Assembly (NCBI GenBank): GCA_043757265.1
Contig: JAYUQP010000066.1
Coordinates: forward strand, 1-64,000
Source of the DNA: JANPLN01 sp043757265
GTDB taxonomy: Bacteria > Bdellovibrionota > Bdellovibrionia > Bdellovibrionales > JAGQZY01
Direction of reading: 5' to 3'
DNA length: 64,000 nucleotides
Each line of letters begins with the position of its first letter. The stretch's first letter is position 1. The position numbers and the translations under genes were made by a program. Shown piece by piece: positions 32,300 through 40,784 of this stretch. The notes beneath the pieces were generated by a model that saw only the letters and a program-made list of their open reading frames with translations, was not told where the DNA came from and made no database searches.

Positions 32300-35041
32300 A
32301 TGCTTGCGTCCATTTTCAGTAATTCCGGGTTTATGCCCCATATCCATTGCTATCTAGCCGATTCCCTTTTGGTGTGGACCATGGTGGTCACTGACACCAT
32401 GATCGGCCTGGCATACGTTGGAATATCATTCACACTCTGGAGTTTGATGCGGAAAATCCGCATTCCGTTTGGTCCCGTAGTGATCTGTTTTGGATTATTT
32501 ATCGGAGCGTGCGGGGCCACTCACTTTATGGAAGTTTGGACTTTATGGAATCCAGATTACTGGCTTTCTGCTGCAATGAAAGTGGTGACTGCAGCAGCTT
32601 CCGTTGGGACTGGTATTTATCTTTTTCGTCTGCGCCACACGCTGTTTGCAATTGCAGAGTCCGCTCAGCTTTCCGAACAAAGAAAATTAGATCTTGAAAA
32701 GTTTGCCAGCGACTTAGAGCGCAAAGTTCAAGAGCGCACGACGGAAATCAACAATCTTGGATCTCGACTTATGCGCGTTTCCAGCGCCACTGATTTAGGA
32801 ATTTGGTATTGCGACCTGCCGTTTGATACTCTGAATTGGAATAAAATCACAAAAGAGCACTTTTGGATCCCAGAAGACGCGCAAGTGACCATCGATATGT
32901 TTTACGAGCACATTCATCCCGAGGATCGTGACCGCACACGAGCCGCCATTGCTGAGTCCATCGATACGCAAAAAGCCTATGACATCGAATACCGAACCAT
33001 TCACCCTTCAAACCCAGCCAAGTACAAATGGATTCGAGCCATTGGCTGGACGGCCTATGATGATTCCGGCAAGCCTCTGAGTTTTGACGGACTTACTCTG
33101 GATCTCACGGAGAAAAAGAAAGCAGAAGTAGAAAAACAAGAGTTACAAGCAGATCTCCATGATTTGCTTGAGCGAACCACGGATGGTTTTTTTATGGTCG
33201 ACACCGAATGGCGAATTACCTACGCCAACCCAGTGACGAAATCTTTTTTTGCGATTTTGGGAAAAGAGCTTTTTGGAAAAACAATTCAAGAACTATTTCC
33301 ATCTCCAGATCGGGATAAGTTCTTGAGCCGTTATGCAACCATCGCGCAAACGGGATTGGCCGACCGTTTCGAGGAAACCTATGAAGGTCGGGTACTTCAG
33401 GTGCATGCTTACAGGACGCGGGAGCAAGGTGTTGCCATATTCTATCGGGACACCACCGAGCAAGTTCGTGCGAATGAGCGTCTACTTGAGAGTGAGCGCA
33501 AATATGTAACGCTTACGACGGCGATTCCGCAGCTGGTTTGGACGTGTTTGCCCGATGGTCATTGCAATTACTTGAGCCAGCAGTGGGAGGACTACACTGG
33601 AATTGATGCCAATGAACAGCTGGGTTTTAAATGGCTTGAAAATATTCATCCCGAAGATCGCGAACGCACTCACAAGCACTGGATGGATGCAGTGGGTTTA
33701 AAAAATCCTTATGATATTGAATATCGAATTCGCCGGTTTGATGGAACGTACCGATGGTTTCAGACACGCGGTAAGGTAATGCGTGATGAAGTGGGGCGAA
33801 TCTCCTACTGGGTTGGCACGTGCACAGACATTCAAAATCAAAAGGTTTTGGTGCAGGAGCTGAACGAGGCAAGAGTTATTGCCGAGCAAGCCAACGAAGC
33901 AAAGACGCAGTTTTTGGCAAATATGAGCCATGAAATCCGAACACCCATCGGCGCTATTACGGGCTTTGCTGAAATGTTGAATAAGCCGGATTTTTCGGAA
34001 TCCGATAAACAAAATTTTACGATGATCATCGAACGCAATTCAAAACATCTTTTGAGGCTTATCGACGACATCTTAGATCTTTCGAAGGTTGAAGCTGGGA
34101 AAATAACTTTTGAAAACACAAATTTTAACATGAGCGAGTTTTTTACCGATTTCGACGCGGTGATGTCTCTAAAAGCTGCAGAAAAAGGAATTCAGTTTAA
34201 GCTCAAAGTACATGGACTGATTCCAGACGAGGTCATTGGGGACCCCTTGCGCTTGAAACAAATTCTTTCGAACGTTGTAGGGAACGCCGTTAAATTTACC
34301 GACAAAGGTCAAGTCACTACAGATGTTAATTTCGAATACGATGTATTTCAGTTCACTGTGACCGACACCGGTATTGGTATCGCTCCAGAAAATATGAAGC
34401 ACTTATTTAAAGCGTTCAGTCAGGCAGATCCATCGCTCACTCGAAAGTTTGGCGGTACAGGGCTGGGATTGATTTTATCGAAACGACTTGCCACTCATTT
34501 TGGTGGCGATCTCAGGTTGGATAGTAGCGAGCTTGGCAAGGGAAGTCGTTTTGTCGTGACGGTTAAAATTCCGCCAAGTGCTCGTGCTGAAATGATTCGA
34601 TTCGAGATTGTTCCACCGGTGGAGATTTTGGTACGTCCTCTTCCTAACAAAAGCGGAATTTTTTCTGGTAAAACGATCCTTCTTGTCGAAGATTCGCCGG
34701 ACAACCGAACGTTGATCTCAACTTACCTTAGAGCAACAGGTGCTTTGGTGTTCACTGCGGATGACGGACGTGAGGGCGTTCTAAAAGCGACCGAAAATTC
34801 TCCTGATATAGTGTTAATGGATATTCAGATGCCAAAGATGGACGGGCATGAGGCTATACGTAAATTACGTGCTACTGGTTTTTCTAAACCTATTATTGCC
34901 TTAACCGCCCACGCGATGCGCGAGGAGCGCGATCGCTGCTTCGAGTCTGGTTGCTCAGATTATTTAACCAAACCCATTCAACGCGATCTTTTGATCGAGG
35001 CCATTCGAAAAAATATCTTCATTCCCGGTGTTTCGCCTTAA
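32300..35041 (+). CDS. Hybrid histidine kinase with ethylene-receptor-like membrane domain, three PAS domains and receiver
   Basis: 913 residues from ATG at 32300. Residues ~15-110 form three membrane helices that match the ethylene-binding domain of plant ETR1. Asp32, Tyr39, Cys71 and His75 (ACGATHFMEVWTLW) align with ETR1 Asp25, Tyr32, Cys65 and His69; the last two hold the Cu(I) that binds ethylene. Next come a coiled coil, three PAS domains (~165-275, 290-395, 405-520), HisKA with His544 (MSHEIRTP), HATPase with N, G1 and G2 boxes (NAVKF, DTGIGI, GGTGLGL) and a receiver with Asp841 (VLMDIQMPKMDG). Autophosphorylation should pass to the receiver and then to an unknown partner. A TTG at 32279 would add seven residues, but the promoter position argues against it. 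Confidence 0.9.
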   Translation: MLASIFSNSGFMPHIHCYLADSLLVWTMVVTDTMIGLAYVGISFTLWSLMRKIRIPFGPVVICFGLFIGACGATHFMEVWTLWNPDYWLSAAMKVVTAAASVGTGIYLFRLRHTLFAIAESAQLSEQRKLDLEKFASDLERKVQERTTEINNLGSRLMRVSSATDLGIWYCDLPFDTLNWNKITKEHFWIPEDAQVTIDMFYEHIHPEDRDRTRAAIAESIDTQKAYDIEYRTIHPSNPAKYKWIRAIGWTAYDDSGKPLSFDGLTLDLTEKKKAEVEKQELQADLHDLLERTTDGFFMVDTEWRITYANPVTKSFFAILGKELFGKTIQELFPSPDRDKFLSRYATIAQTGLADRFEETYEGRVLQVHAYRTREQGVAIFYRDTTEQVRANERLLESERKYVTLTTAIPQLVWTCLPDGHCNYLSQQWEDYTGIDANEQLGFKWLENIHPEDRERTHKHWMDAVGLKNPYDIEYRIRRFDGTYRWFQTRGKVMRDEVGRISYWVGTCTDIQNQKVLVQELNEARVIAEQANEAKTQFLANMSHEIRTPIGAITGFAEMLNKPDFSESDKQNFTMIIERNSKHLLRLIDDILDLSKVEAGKITFENTNFNMSEFFTDFDAVMSLKAAEKGIQFKLKVHGLIPDEVIGDPLRLKQILSNVVGNAVKFTDKGQVTTDVNFEYDVFQFTVTDTGIGIAPENMKHLFKAFSQADPSLTRKFGGTGLGLILSKRLATHFGGDLRLDSSELGKGSRFVVTVKIPPSARAEMIRFEIVPPVEILVRPLPNKSGIFSGKTILLVEDSPDNRTLISTYLRATGALVFTADDGREGVLKATENSPDIVLMDIQMPKMDGHEAIRKLRATGFSKPIIALTAHAMREERDRCFESGCSDYLTKPIQRDLLIEAIRKNIFIPGVSP

Positions 35042-35243
35042 TTTGATCGCGCAGGTCTGTGGCGCTCTAGAACTTAGCGTTTCGGGAGACGAAGACTACA
35101 ACGAATATCACGTTCCAAAAGATGCAAAATTGGCAATAGAGTGCTGTCGAATCTCTTCAGGTTCTATTTAAAAAAATTTTGAATGGGCAGACTTCCAAGC
35201 TACGGACTCAAACGTCATCCACGTATTTCTTTGCTGCGAATAA

Positions 35244-36920
35244 CTACTGACCGCGTTTTTCCAACTCTTCTTTTCGCAAATCCTTGCGCAGAATCTTTCC
35301 CACATTGGATTTTGGCAATTCTGTGCGGAACTCTACTTTTTTAGGAACCTTGTAACCCGTGAGTTTTTTGCGCGAAAACGCAATGAGATCATCGCCTGTC
35401 ACGTCCGATTTTTTAACCACAAAGATTTTAACAATCTCGCCTGAATGCTCATCGGGTATGCCAATGGCGGCCACTTCGAGGACGGCTGGATGCGAGGCGA
35501 TCACGTCCTCCACTTCGTTCGGATAAACATTAAAACCCGAAACAAGTATCATATCTTTTTTACGATCTACGATTTTGAAAAAGCCATCTTGATCAACTAC
35601 GGCGATGTCGCCGGTTTTGAGCCATTCGCCGTCCATCACTTTTGCAGTTTCTTCTGGTTTCTGCCAGTAGCCTAACATCACTTGTGGACCTTTCACACAC
35701 AGCTCGCCCATTTCTCCGGCAGCCACTTCTTTTCCGTCGTCATCGATCAATCTTACATCAGTGGACGGGAAAGGTAATCCAATAGTGCCCACCTTGTCTG
35801 TTCCATCAATCGGATTGCAGCAGGCGACTGGCGATGTTTCGGTAAGGCCGTAGCCCTCAACCACAGGAGAGTTTGTTAGTTTCATCCACTTCTTTGAAAC
35901 AACCTCTTGCAGCGCCATGGCCCCTGCTACGCTGACTTTTAATTGGCTCAAATCAAGAGTTAAAAAATCTTTGTGATTCATGAGCGCATTAAAGAGAGTG
36001 TTCACACCCGACATCACTGTGGGTTTATATTTCTGCATGGTCTTTAAAAAATCCGGAATATCTCGCGGGTTTGTAATGAGAATGTTGTGCGCACCATAGG
36101 CCATCAAGGTAAGGCAATTCACGGTGAGGGAAAAAATATGATAAAGGGGAAGAGGAGTAAGAGCAATTTCCTCCCCGCGTTTTAAGAGGGGGTTGAGCCA
36201 CTCAAATGTTTGCATCATGTTTGCGATAATATTTTTGTGTGTCAGCATGGCCCCTTTGGCCACACCCGTGGTTCCGCCGGTGTACTGAAGGAAAGCAATG
36301 TCATCATGATTTAAATCTGCTTGATCAAAACTTAAATTTCTCCCGGCATGCAACGCCGAGCTCAACTGAGTCGCAAGTGGCAACGAGTAATCAGGCACCA
36401 TCTTTTTTACATGTTTAATGACCGTGTTAACAATGTGCTTTTTAGGAAACGGTAGCATGTCGCCTACAGAAGTTATAATTACATGTTGTATATCCGTGTG
36501 CGAAATAATTTTTTGCAAAAGATGTGCGTAGAGATCTACGATCACGAGAGCTTTGCAATCAGCATCGCGAAACTGATGTTCCATTTCGCGGTCGGTGTAA
36601 AGGGGATTGGTGTTCACCACAATCAAGCCCGCTTTCAGGGACCCAAAAAGGACTACGGGGTATTGCAAAAGATTTGGCATTTGGATAGCGATGCGATCGC
36701 CTTTTTTGAGTTTACATATATTGAGCAAGTACGACGCAAATTGATCGGAGAGGGTATCAAGTTCGTTATAGGTGATGGTGTGGTTGAGGTTGGTGAAACA
36801 CGGCTTTTCTCCGTAGCTTTTGACAGCTTCGGCAAACACTTCGATGATGGATCTATACGTATTGATGTCGACGTCGTGTTTTACGCCTTTAGGATAATTT
36901 TTTAGCCAAATTTTTTCCAT
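35244..36920 (-). CDS. fadD: Long-chain fatty-acid--CoA ligase
   Basis: About 558 residues of the ANL adenylating superfamily. It activates long-chain fatty acids to acyl-CoA through acyl-AMP. The AMP-binding motif YTGGTTGVAKGAMLTHKN is present near residue 213. GYGLTETSPVACCNP is the A5 region, GEWLKTGDIA the A7 Asp and DRKKDMILVSGFNVYPNEVE the hinge. The C-terminal Lys motif, PKSNVGKILRKDLR, is intact. GGGGGC three to four bases before ATG 36920 chooses that start over 36935. It may act with the acyl-CoA dehydrogenase at 44156 in fatty-acid breakdown. Confidence 0.93.
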   Translation of the reverse strand: MEKIWLKNYPKGVKHDVDINTYRSIIEVFAEAVKSYGEKPCFTNLNHTITYNELDTLSDQFASYLLNICKLKKGDRIAIQMPNLLQYPVVLFGSLKAGLIVVNTNPLYTDREMEHQFRDADCKALVIVDLYAHLLQKIISHTDIQHVIITSVGDMLPFPKKHIVNTVIKHVKKMVPDYSLPLATQLSSALHAGRNLSFDQADLNHDDIAFLQYTGGTTGVAKGAMLTHKNIIANMMQTFEWLNPLLKRGEEIALTPLPLYHIFSLTVNCLTLMAYGAHNILITNPRDIPDFLKTMQKYKPTVMSGVNTLFNALMNHKDFLTLDLSQLKVSVAGAMALQEVVSKKWMKLTNSPVVEGYGLTETSPVACCNPIDGTDKVGTIGLPFPSTDVRLIDDDGKEVAAGEMGELCVKGPQVMLGYWQKPEETAKVMDGEWLKTGDIAVVDQDGFFKIVDRKKDMILVSGFNVYPNEVEDVIASHPAVLEVAAIGIPDEHSGEIVKIFVVKKSDVTGDDLIAFSRKKLTGYKVPKKVEFRTELPKSNVGKILRKDLRKEELEKRGQ

Positions 36921-36967
36921 TTTGCCCCCGGCCATATAATAAGTGGTGAGGTGTGGTTTTCGTCGAT

Positions 36968-37747
36968 TTACTTTTTAAAATCAAGATAAACACGAATACC
37001 GGCACTGACACCGTCTCGTGAAATGCGCAGGTCACCTGTGGGCGTTACATATTCGGTGGGTTCGTGAAACCAGGTGCCAAAAAATCGCACGCCGCCCCAC
37101 TCAACCCATGTTGTACCTTCGAACCGATAGCCTTCAATGTCGTTACCGGCATCTGACTCCGCGCTAAAAAAGTGCTGATAGCGTGCCTGGACGGCCCATG
37201 CATTGACGAGATAGAAAGTTACCGACCCACCAGCCTGCGGAAGATTCACTTGATCGTTGAGAAAGTCTTGCTGGTGAACGCCGTAAAAAAGCGTGATGTT
37301 GCTGGCCTGATCTGAAATTCCTAAAAGTCTCAGTTGTAACAGCCCATCCAAGATAGTTCGGTCCTCGGTTACGCTGTTATCATACCTGGCGTGGATTCCA
37401 AAGACCGACATGAAAAACCCGGCATGATAAGCGACCGAACGAAAATCCCCTTCGCCCGGGAGAGGTAAGAACGATCCCCGCGACTCCCTGTCGTGCTGAT
37501 TGTAATCGCCGCCCAAATAAACATCATATATCCAGGGGCCCCGGGAACCGCCGCGCGAGCTTCCAGAGTCGTAGGGTGTTTTTAGCCAAAGATCCATCCA
37601 TTGAACTTTGCCCTTTTGTTCCATCCACTGCGCAAGACTCCAGCGCCGCGAAGTTTTAGCTTCTTGCGTCGGAGACGACGGAGAAAATCCCTGTGCCCAA
37701 ACAGGCTGGCATGCAAGAAATAGAAGCAAAATAGCTAAAGACTTCAT
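36968..37747 (-). CDS. Outer-membrane protein, probable beta-barrel, unknown function
   Basis: 259 residues. The signal peptide MKSLAILLLFLACQPVWA is followed by a linker and then long amphipathic strands ending SAGIRVYLDFKK. Repeated patterns such as WIYDVYLGGDYN, SVAYHAGFFMSVFGIHARYD and TTWVEWGGVRFFGTWF fit an outer-membrane barrel. No family is recognised. The start ATG at 37747 lies where the candidate promoter predicts +1, so there may be no leader. It is 47 bp upstream of fadD on the same strand and could be co-transcribed. Confidence 0.7.
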   Translation of the reverse strand: MKSLAILLLFLACQPVWAQGFSPSSPTQEAKTSRRWSLAQWMEQKGKVQWMDLWLKTPYDSGSSRGGSRGPWIYDVYLGGDYNQHDRESRGSFLPLPGEGDFRSVAYHAGFFMSVFGIHARYDNSVTEDRTILDGLLQLRLLGISDQASNITLFYGVHQQDFLNDQVNLPQAGGSVTFYLVNAWAVQARYQHFFSAESDAGNDIEGYRFEGTTWVEWGGVRFFGTWFHEPTEYVTPTGDLRISRDGVSAGIRVYLDFKK

Positions 37748-37753
37748 ATCTCT

Positions 37754-37781
37754 AGTATAACATGAGAAAGGCTTTCGTCAA
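37754..37781 (-). promoter_or_regulatory. Candidate promoter of the barrel gene at 36968, predicted leaderless
   Basis: On the minus strand: TTGACG, 16-bp spacer, TATACT. The predicted start lies on the A of the start codon at 37747. This is the same geometry as at 32266-32300. Confidence 0.5.
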
Positions 37782-37947
37782 AAGGGGCAGCGTTTTAAAA
37801 TGAAGCAGAATTCTGGTTTCTTTTTTGTCGCTGAGTCCTATAATGGGACGAAATTCAGAAGCGAAAACGAACCACTCAGCGCAGTTCGGGTGACTTGCGA
37901 TGGGTGTATTATAGCCTAGCAATAGCTTTTAAAAAGACGGAGGTCTT

Positions 37948-38520
37948 ATGTTTAAAATAATTTTAGTCGCAATCGGGTTCTTGGTTTTTACGGCGTGTAG
38001 CACCAACCCGCACAAAGCCGAAAAGATAGATACGTCGATAGAGAAAAGTGAAAACTTAACACCTGAACAAAAAATCGGCGTCAAGGACGGCAATATGATC
38101 TATCAGCAAAAAGTGAATATGGCCGAAGAGCTTCGTAGGCTCCAAATTGATGTTTATAGTTTGGAAGATCGCGTTTACGGAAGTCGCAAATTTGGTTCGC
38201 AAGGACTCTACGGAACTTTAAAGACATGTCGTAAAGACACTGTAGACCCCAAGAATGGCGGCGCCGGCAAGCTCAAGTGGACCGAGCCCATGGATCGCGT
38301 CACTGATAAAGAGGAAGAGTTCAAAATCGGTTTGGACGATAAAGACAAAATAGTTGGTGTGAGCGAAGAGTTTTTAAAAGATCGCATTGAAAGATTTAAA
38401 GAGTACAAAAGAACTTTGCAAAAGCGCGAAGATGAATACCAAGAAAAAGTTGAAATTTGCGAAGCCGAGCTAAACACGCAAAAGCACGACATGCAGAAAA
38501 AACACGCCGCCACTCAGTAG
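37948..38520 (+). CDS. Coiled-coil lipoprotein of unknown function
   Basis: 190 residues. The signal peptide MFKIILVAIGFLVFTAC has a lipobox at Cys17 (FTACSTN). The mature part is highly charged and helical: EELRRLQIDVYSLEDRVYGSRKFG and LKDRIERFKEYKRTLQKRED form long coiled coils. A two-Cys segment lies between (KTCRKDT, and VEICEAEL). It is probably a periplasmic or outer-membrane-anchored structural protein. GGAGG is six bases before the ATG at 37948. No family is recognised. A 9-bp hairpin follows the stop. Confidence 0.75.
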   Translation: MFKIILVAIGFLVFTACSTNPHKAEKIDTSIEKSENLTPEQKIGVKDGNMIYQQKVNMAEELRRLQIDVYSLEDRVYGSRKFGSQGLYGTLKTCRKDTVDPKNGGAGKLKWTEPMDRVTDKEEEFKIGLDDKDKIVGVSEEFLKDRIERFKEYKRTLQKREDEYQEKVEICEAELNTQKHDMQKKHAATQ

Positions 38521-38531
38521 TAAACCTGGTA

Positions 38532-38552
38532 AAAAGGTACCAAGTACCTTTT
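38532..38552. terminator. GGTAC-type hairpin after lipoprotein gene
   Basis: AAAAGGTAC, loop CAA, GTACCTTTT: a 9-bp perfect stem 11 nt after the stop. The T-run is in the stem, so it can work in both directions. The core resembles elements at 42458-42597 and 42639-42651. Confidence 0.65.
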
Positions 38553-38677
38553 CCGGAGTTATAGCGGGGATGAGGAACAGTGCGTTTCTTCAGTACGCTA
38601 GCTAGCCCTTAGTCTTGAATGTGCGGCTCAGTTGAAAATTTCCCCACAGTTTGTAACAATAATTACTGTGGGGGTCT

Positions 38678-39598
38678 ATGACCGATCTCGAAGTCAATTA
38701 TCGCGCCGAAAAAATTTGGAATCAGCTGACGGAAAAAAATCTGACCGCGGCTGATGTTTATCACACTCAACAATCTTTTGGTTACGATATTGCCTGTGGA
38801 ATTTTGTATAAGACTTTTAAAGAGCAACCGGCGTTTGTCGAGTTTGCAAAAATGGCAGAGCAAACCCAATCCACATACAACGCCAAAAACCGCGATGTAC
38901 TGGTGGCCGCGTTCGTTCACAATCCGTGGGAGTCGCGAAAATCAAACGAGAGTTACCAGTGGCAACTCAAAAATGTTGCCGCGGATATGGGTTTTGATAG
39001 CGCCTTTCCCGAAATTCAGTATCGTCGCTCGATCTTTCCTAATGCCTATGCGTATCAAGAAACAATGAAACGTTGGGCGGGTCGTGATGTGATATTGATC
39101 ACTCACGGTTTAGCAAGTCTTGAGATGCGTCTGGTATTGGAAAAGAGCATCCAAATCAATGCTAACATCATCGGATGGTTGAACGTATCGGGGATGACCT
39201 ACGGAACTTCGCTTCCGCCGTCTGATCGTGATGCTTTTTACAAAATAAAAAAATACCTCAACGATGATTATGCCGTTCCACCAGAAGTGGGACGAAGTAA
39301 CGGTTTTTGTTATGGTCCACTTAAAATAAAAGAACAAATCGAGATGGTAAATATAGTGGGCATTCGTCCGCAGCGATATTTTCATTTTTTCGAAAAAAAG
39401 CGTGAGCAGCAGCTGCACTACTGGGGTCCGCACGATGGTTACGTCACCATTGCCGACTATTTGCAAAAGCCAGGAGTTACGTGGCCGTTTTGGGGTCAGA
39501 GTCATTATCTCTCTACGGATGTTTACAAACGTCGTTTTCAGTATGCACTTCACTGGCTTGTTTCAAAACATCGCCACAAAGATACAGTGAGCCTGTAA
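38678..39598 (+). CDS. Conserved-looking protein, possible alpha/beta-hydrolase fold, function unknown
   Basis: 306 residues, no signal peptide, GGGGGT a few bases before the ATG. The middle has RDVILITHGLASLEMRLVLEK, which sits where an alpha/beta-hydrolase would have its nucleophile elbow, and the end has GPHDGYVTIADY and GQSHYLSTDVY, where such enzymes keep Asp and His. The classic GxSxG is not present, so the fold assignment is tentative. The early part (NYRAEKIWNQL, and TAADVYHTQQSFGYDIACGILYK) is unlike known lipases. Its 3' end overlaps the convergent folC by 86 nt, which is unusual. No operon partner. Confidence 0.65.
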   Translation: MTDLEVNYRAEKIWNQLTEKNLTAADVYHTQQSFGYDIACGILYKTFKEQPAFVEFAKMAEQTQSTYNAKNRDVLVAAFVHNPWESRKSNESYQWQLKNVAADMGFDSAFPEIQYRRSIFPNAYAYQETMKRWAGRDVILITHGLASLEMRLVLEKSIQINANIIGWLNVSGMTYGTSLPPSDRDAFYKIKKYLNDDYAVPPEVGRSNGFCYGPLKIKEQIEMVNIVGIRPQRYFHFFEKKREQQLHYWGPHDGYVTIADYLQKPGVTWPFWGQSHYLSTDVYKRRFQYALHWLVSKHRHKDTVSL

Positions 39599-40784
39599 CA
39601 ACAATTAAGTCGTCGGCGCTGGCTGTGTTCAATGTAAAATTGAGAGCTTCAATCACACTTGGAAAATAGGGCAGGCTGGAATCTTGCGGTTCAATCCCGT
39701 TAAACTGCGGTTTGGTCAACACGAGCTCCATGCGTGGTAGCTGTTGAAGGGAAGTTAAAAATTCCTGATGCGCTCGATTTTTGGAAAGTCCAAAAATCAC
39801 TTTTAAGCGCTGGTAGTGAGTGTTGTTAAGAATTTCCTTGAGCGATTCTAACCCTTGTAGGTTGTGATCACCTGAAAGATAGACGGGGCATTTTGTTCTT
39901 TTTTGCAACAAAGTCATGCGTGCCGGCCACTCGATGTTGGCTAGCTGTTTTAAGCCCTCTAACTTTGAAAAGCCCATAGACTCAAAAATATTTACCGCGA
40001 GCCACATGTTTTCCGCCGCTCGAAGGCCAGGAAGCGCAAGGGGATAGATATTTTCCTCGTATCGAATATTGTATGTTGGAAGTCCAATATTTTTCGTTTG
40101 TACCATGACCTGCGGTGGGCGAATACACGTACCAACAGACTGGGTAAGTTCTAGCTTTTGATTTAGCTGTTTGGTTATATTTTCGTCGTACGGAAGGTGA
40201 AATACCCGATTGCGATTTTGTATGATACCAAATTTATTGTCTGCAATTTCGCTAAGCGTTTTTCCAAGTATGTGCTGATGATCGAACCCTAAAGTTACAA
40301 TCACACTCGTGCTATGCGGAATCACGTTCGTCGCGTCCCAGGTGCCGCCTAGACCAATTTCGTAGATCGCATAATCTATGGAGTCGTCGGTAAAAAACAA
40401 AGCTGCTGAAAACAGGGTGAGACTTTCGAAGTGCGAAAGATTCCACTTTTCGATAAGGCCCTCATAGGTTTTGCAAAGCTGTACAAAATGTTTGTGTGTG
40501 ATCGACTCACCATCAAGGCGCAAACGCTCAGTGGTGTCCACAAGATGAGGAGACGTGTAAAGACCAACTCTTTTATTTTGTGCGAGCAGTAAAGATTCAA
40601 GGGTTTTTGCCGTTGTGCCTTTGCCATTAGTGCCTGCCACGTGGATTACTTTTTGTGGTTGGACACGACTTATAAGTCCAGCTTCTTCCAAGGCGAGTTT
40701 TGTGTGAACAGTTCCAGGGCGAAGTTGTGGCATGATATTTCGTGATTCAAGCCAGTGAACCCATTCGGAGTAACTTCGGTTCAT
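39513..40784 (-). CDS. folC: Bifunctional folylpolyglutamate synthase / dihydrofolate synthase
   Basis: 423 residues of the Mur-ligase-like FolC family. It adds glutamate to dihydropteroate and to tetrahydrofolate. The ATP P-loop GTNGKGTTAKT is at residues 51-61, followed by YTSPHLVDTTERLRLDG and the EIGLGGTWDATNV motif, and ends with VVTGSLYLCGDVLK. ATGA overlap of 4 nt with the end of folKP shows an operon folB-folKP-folC. The last 20 or so residues extend into the convergent gene at 38678, giving an 86-nt antisense overlap. Confidence 0.93.
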   Translation of the reverse strand: MNRSYSEWVHWLESRNIMPQLRPGTVHTKLALEEAGLISRVQPQKVIHVAGTNGKGTTAKTLESLLLAQNKRVGLYTSPHLVDTTERLRLDGESITHKHFVQLCKTYEGLIEKWNLSHFESLTLFSAALFFTDDSIDYAIYEIGLGGTWDATNVIPHSTSVIVTLGFDHQHILGKTLSEIADNKFGIIQNRNRVFHLPYDENITKQLNQKLELTQSVGTCIRPPQVMVQTKNIGLPTYNIRYEENIYPLALPGLRAAENMWLAVNIFESMGFSKLEGLKQLANIEWPARMTLLQKRTKCPVYLSGDHNLQGLESLKEILNNTHYQRLKVIFGLSKNRAHQEFLTSLQQLPRMELVLTKPQFNGIEPQDSSLPYFPSVIEALNFTLNTASADDLIVVTGSLYLCGDVLKQASEVHTENDVCKHP

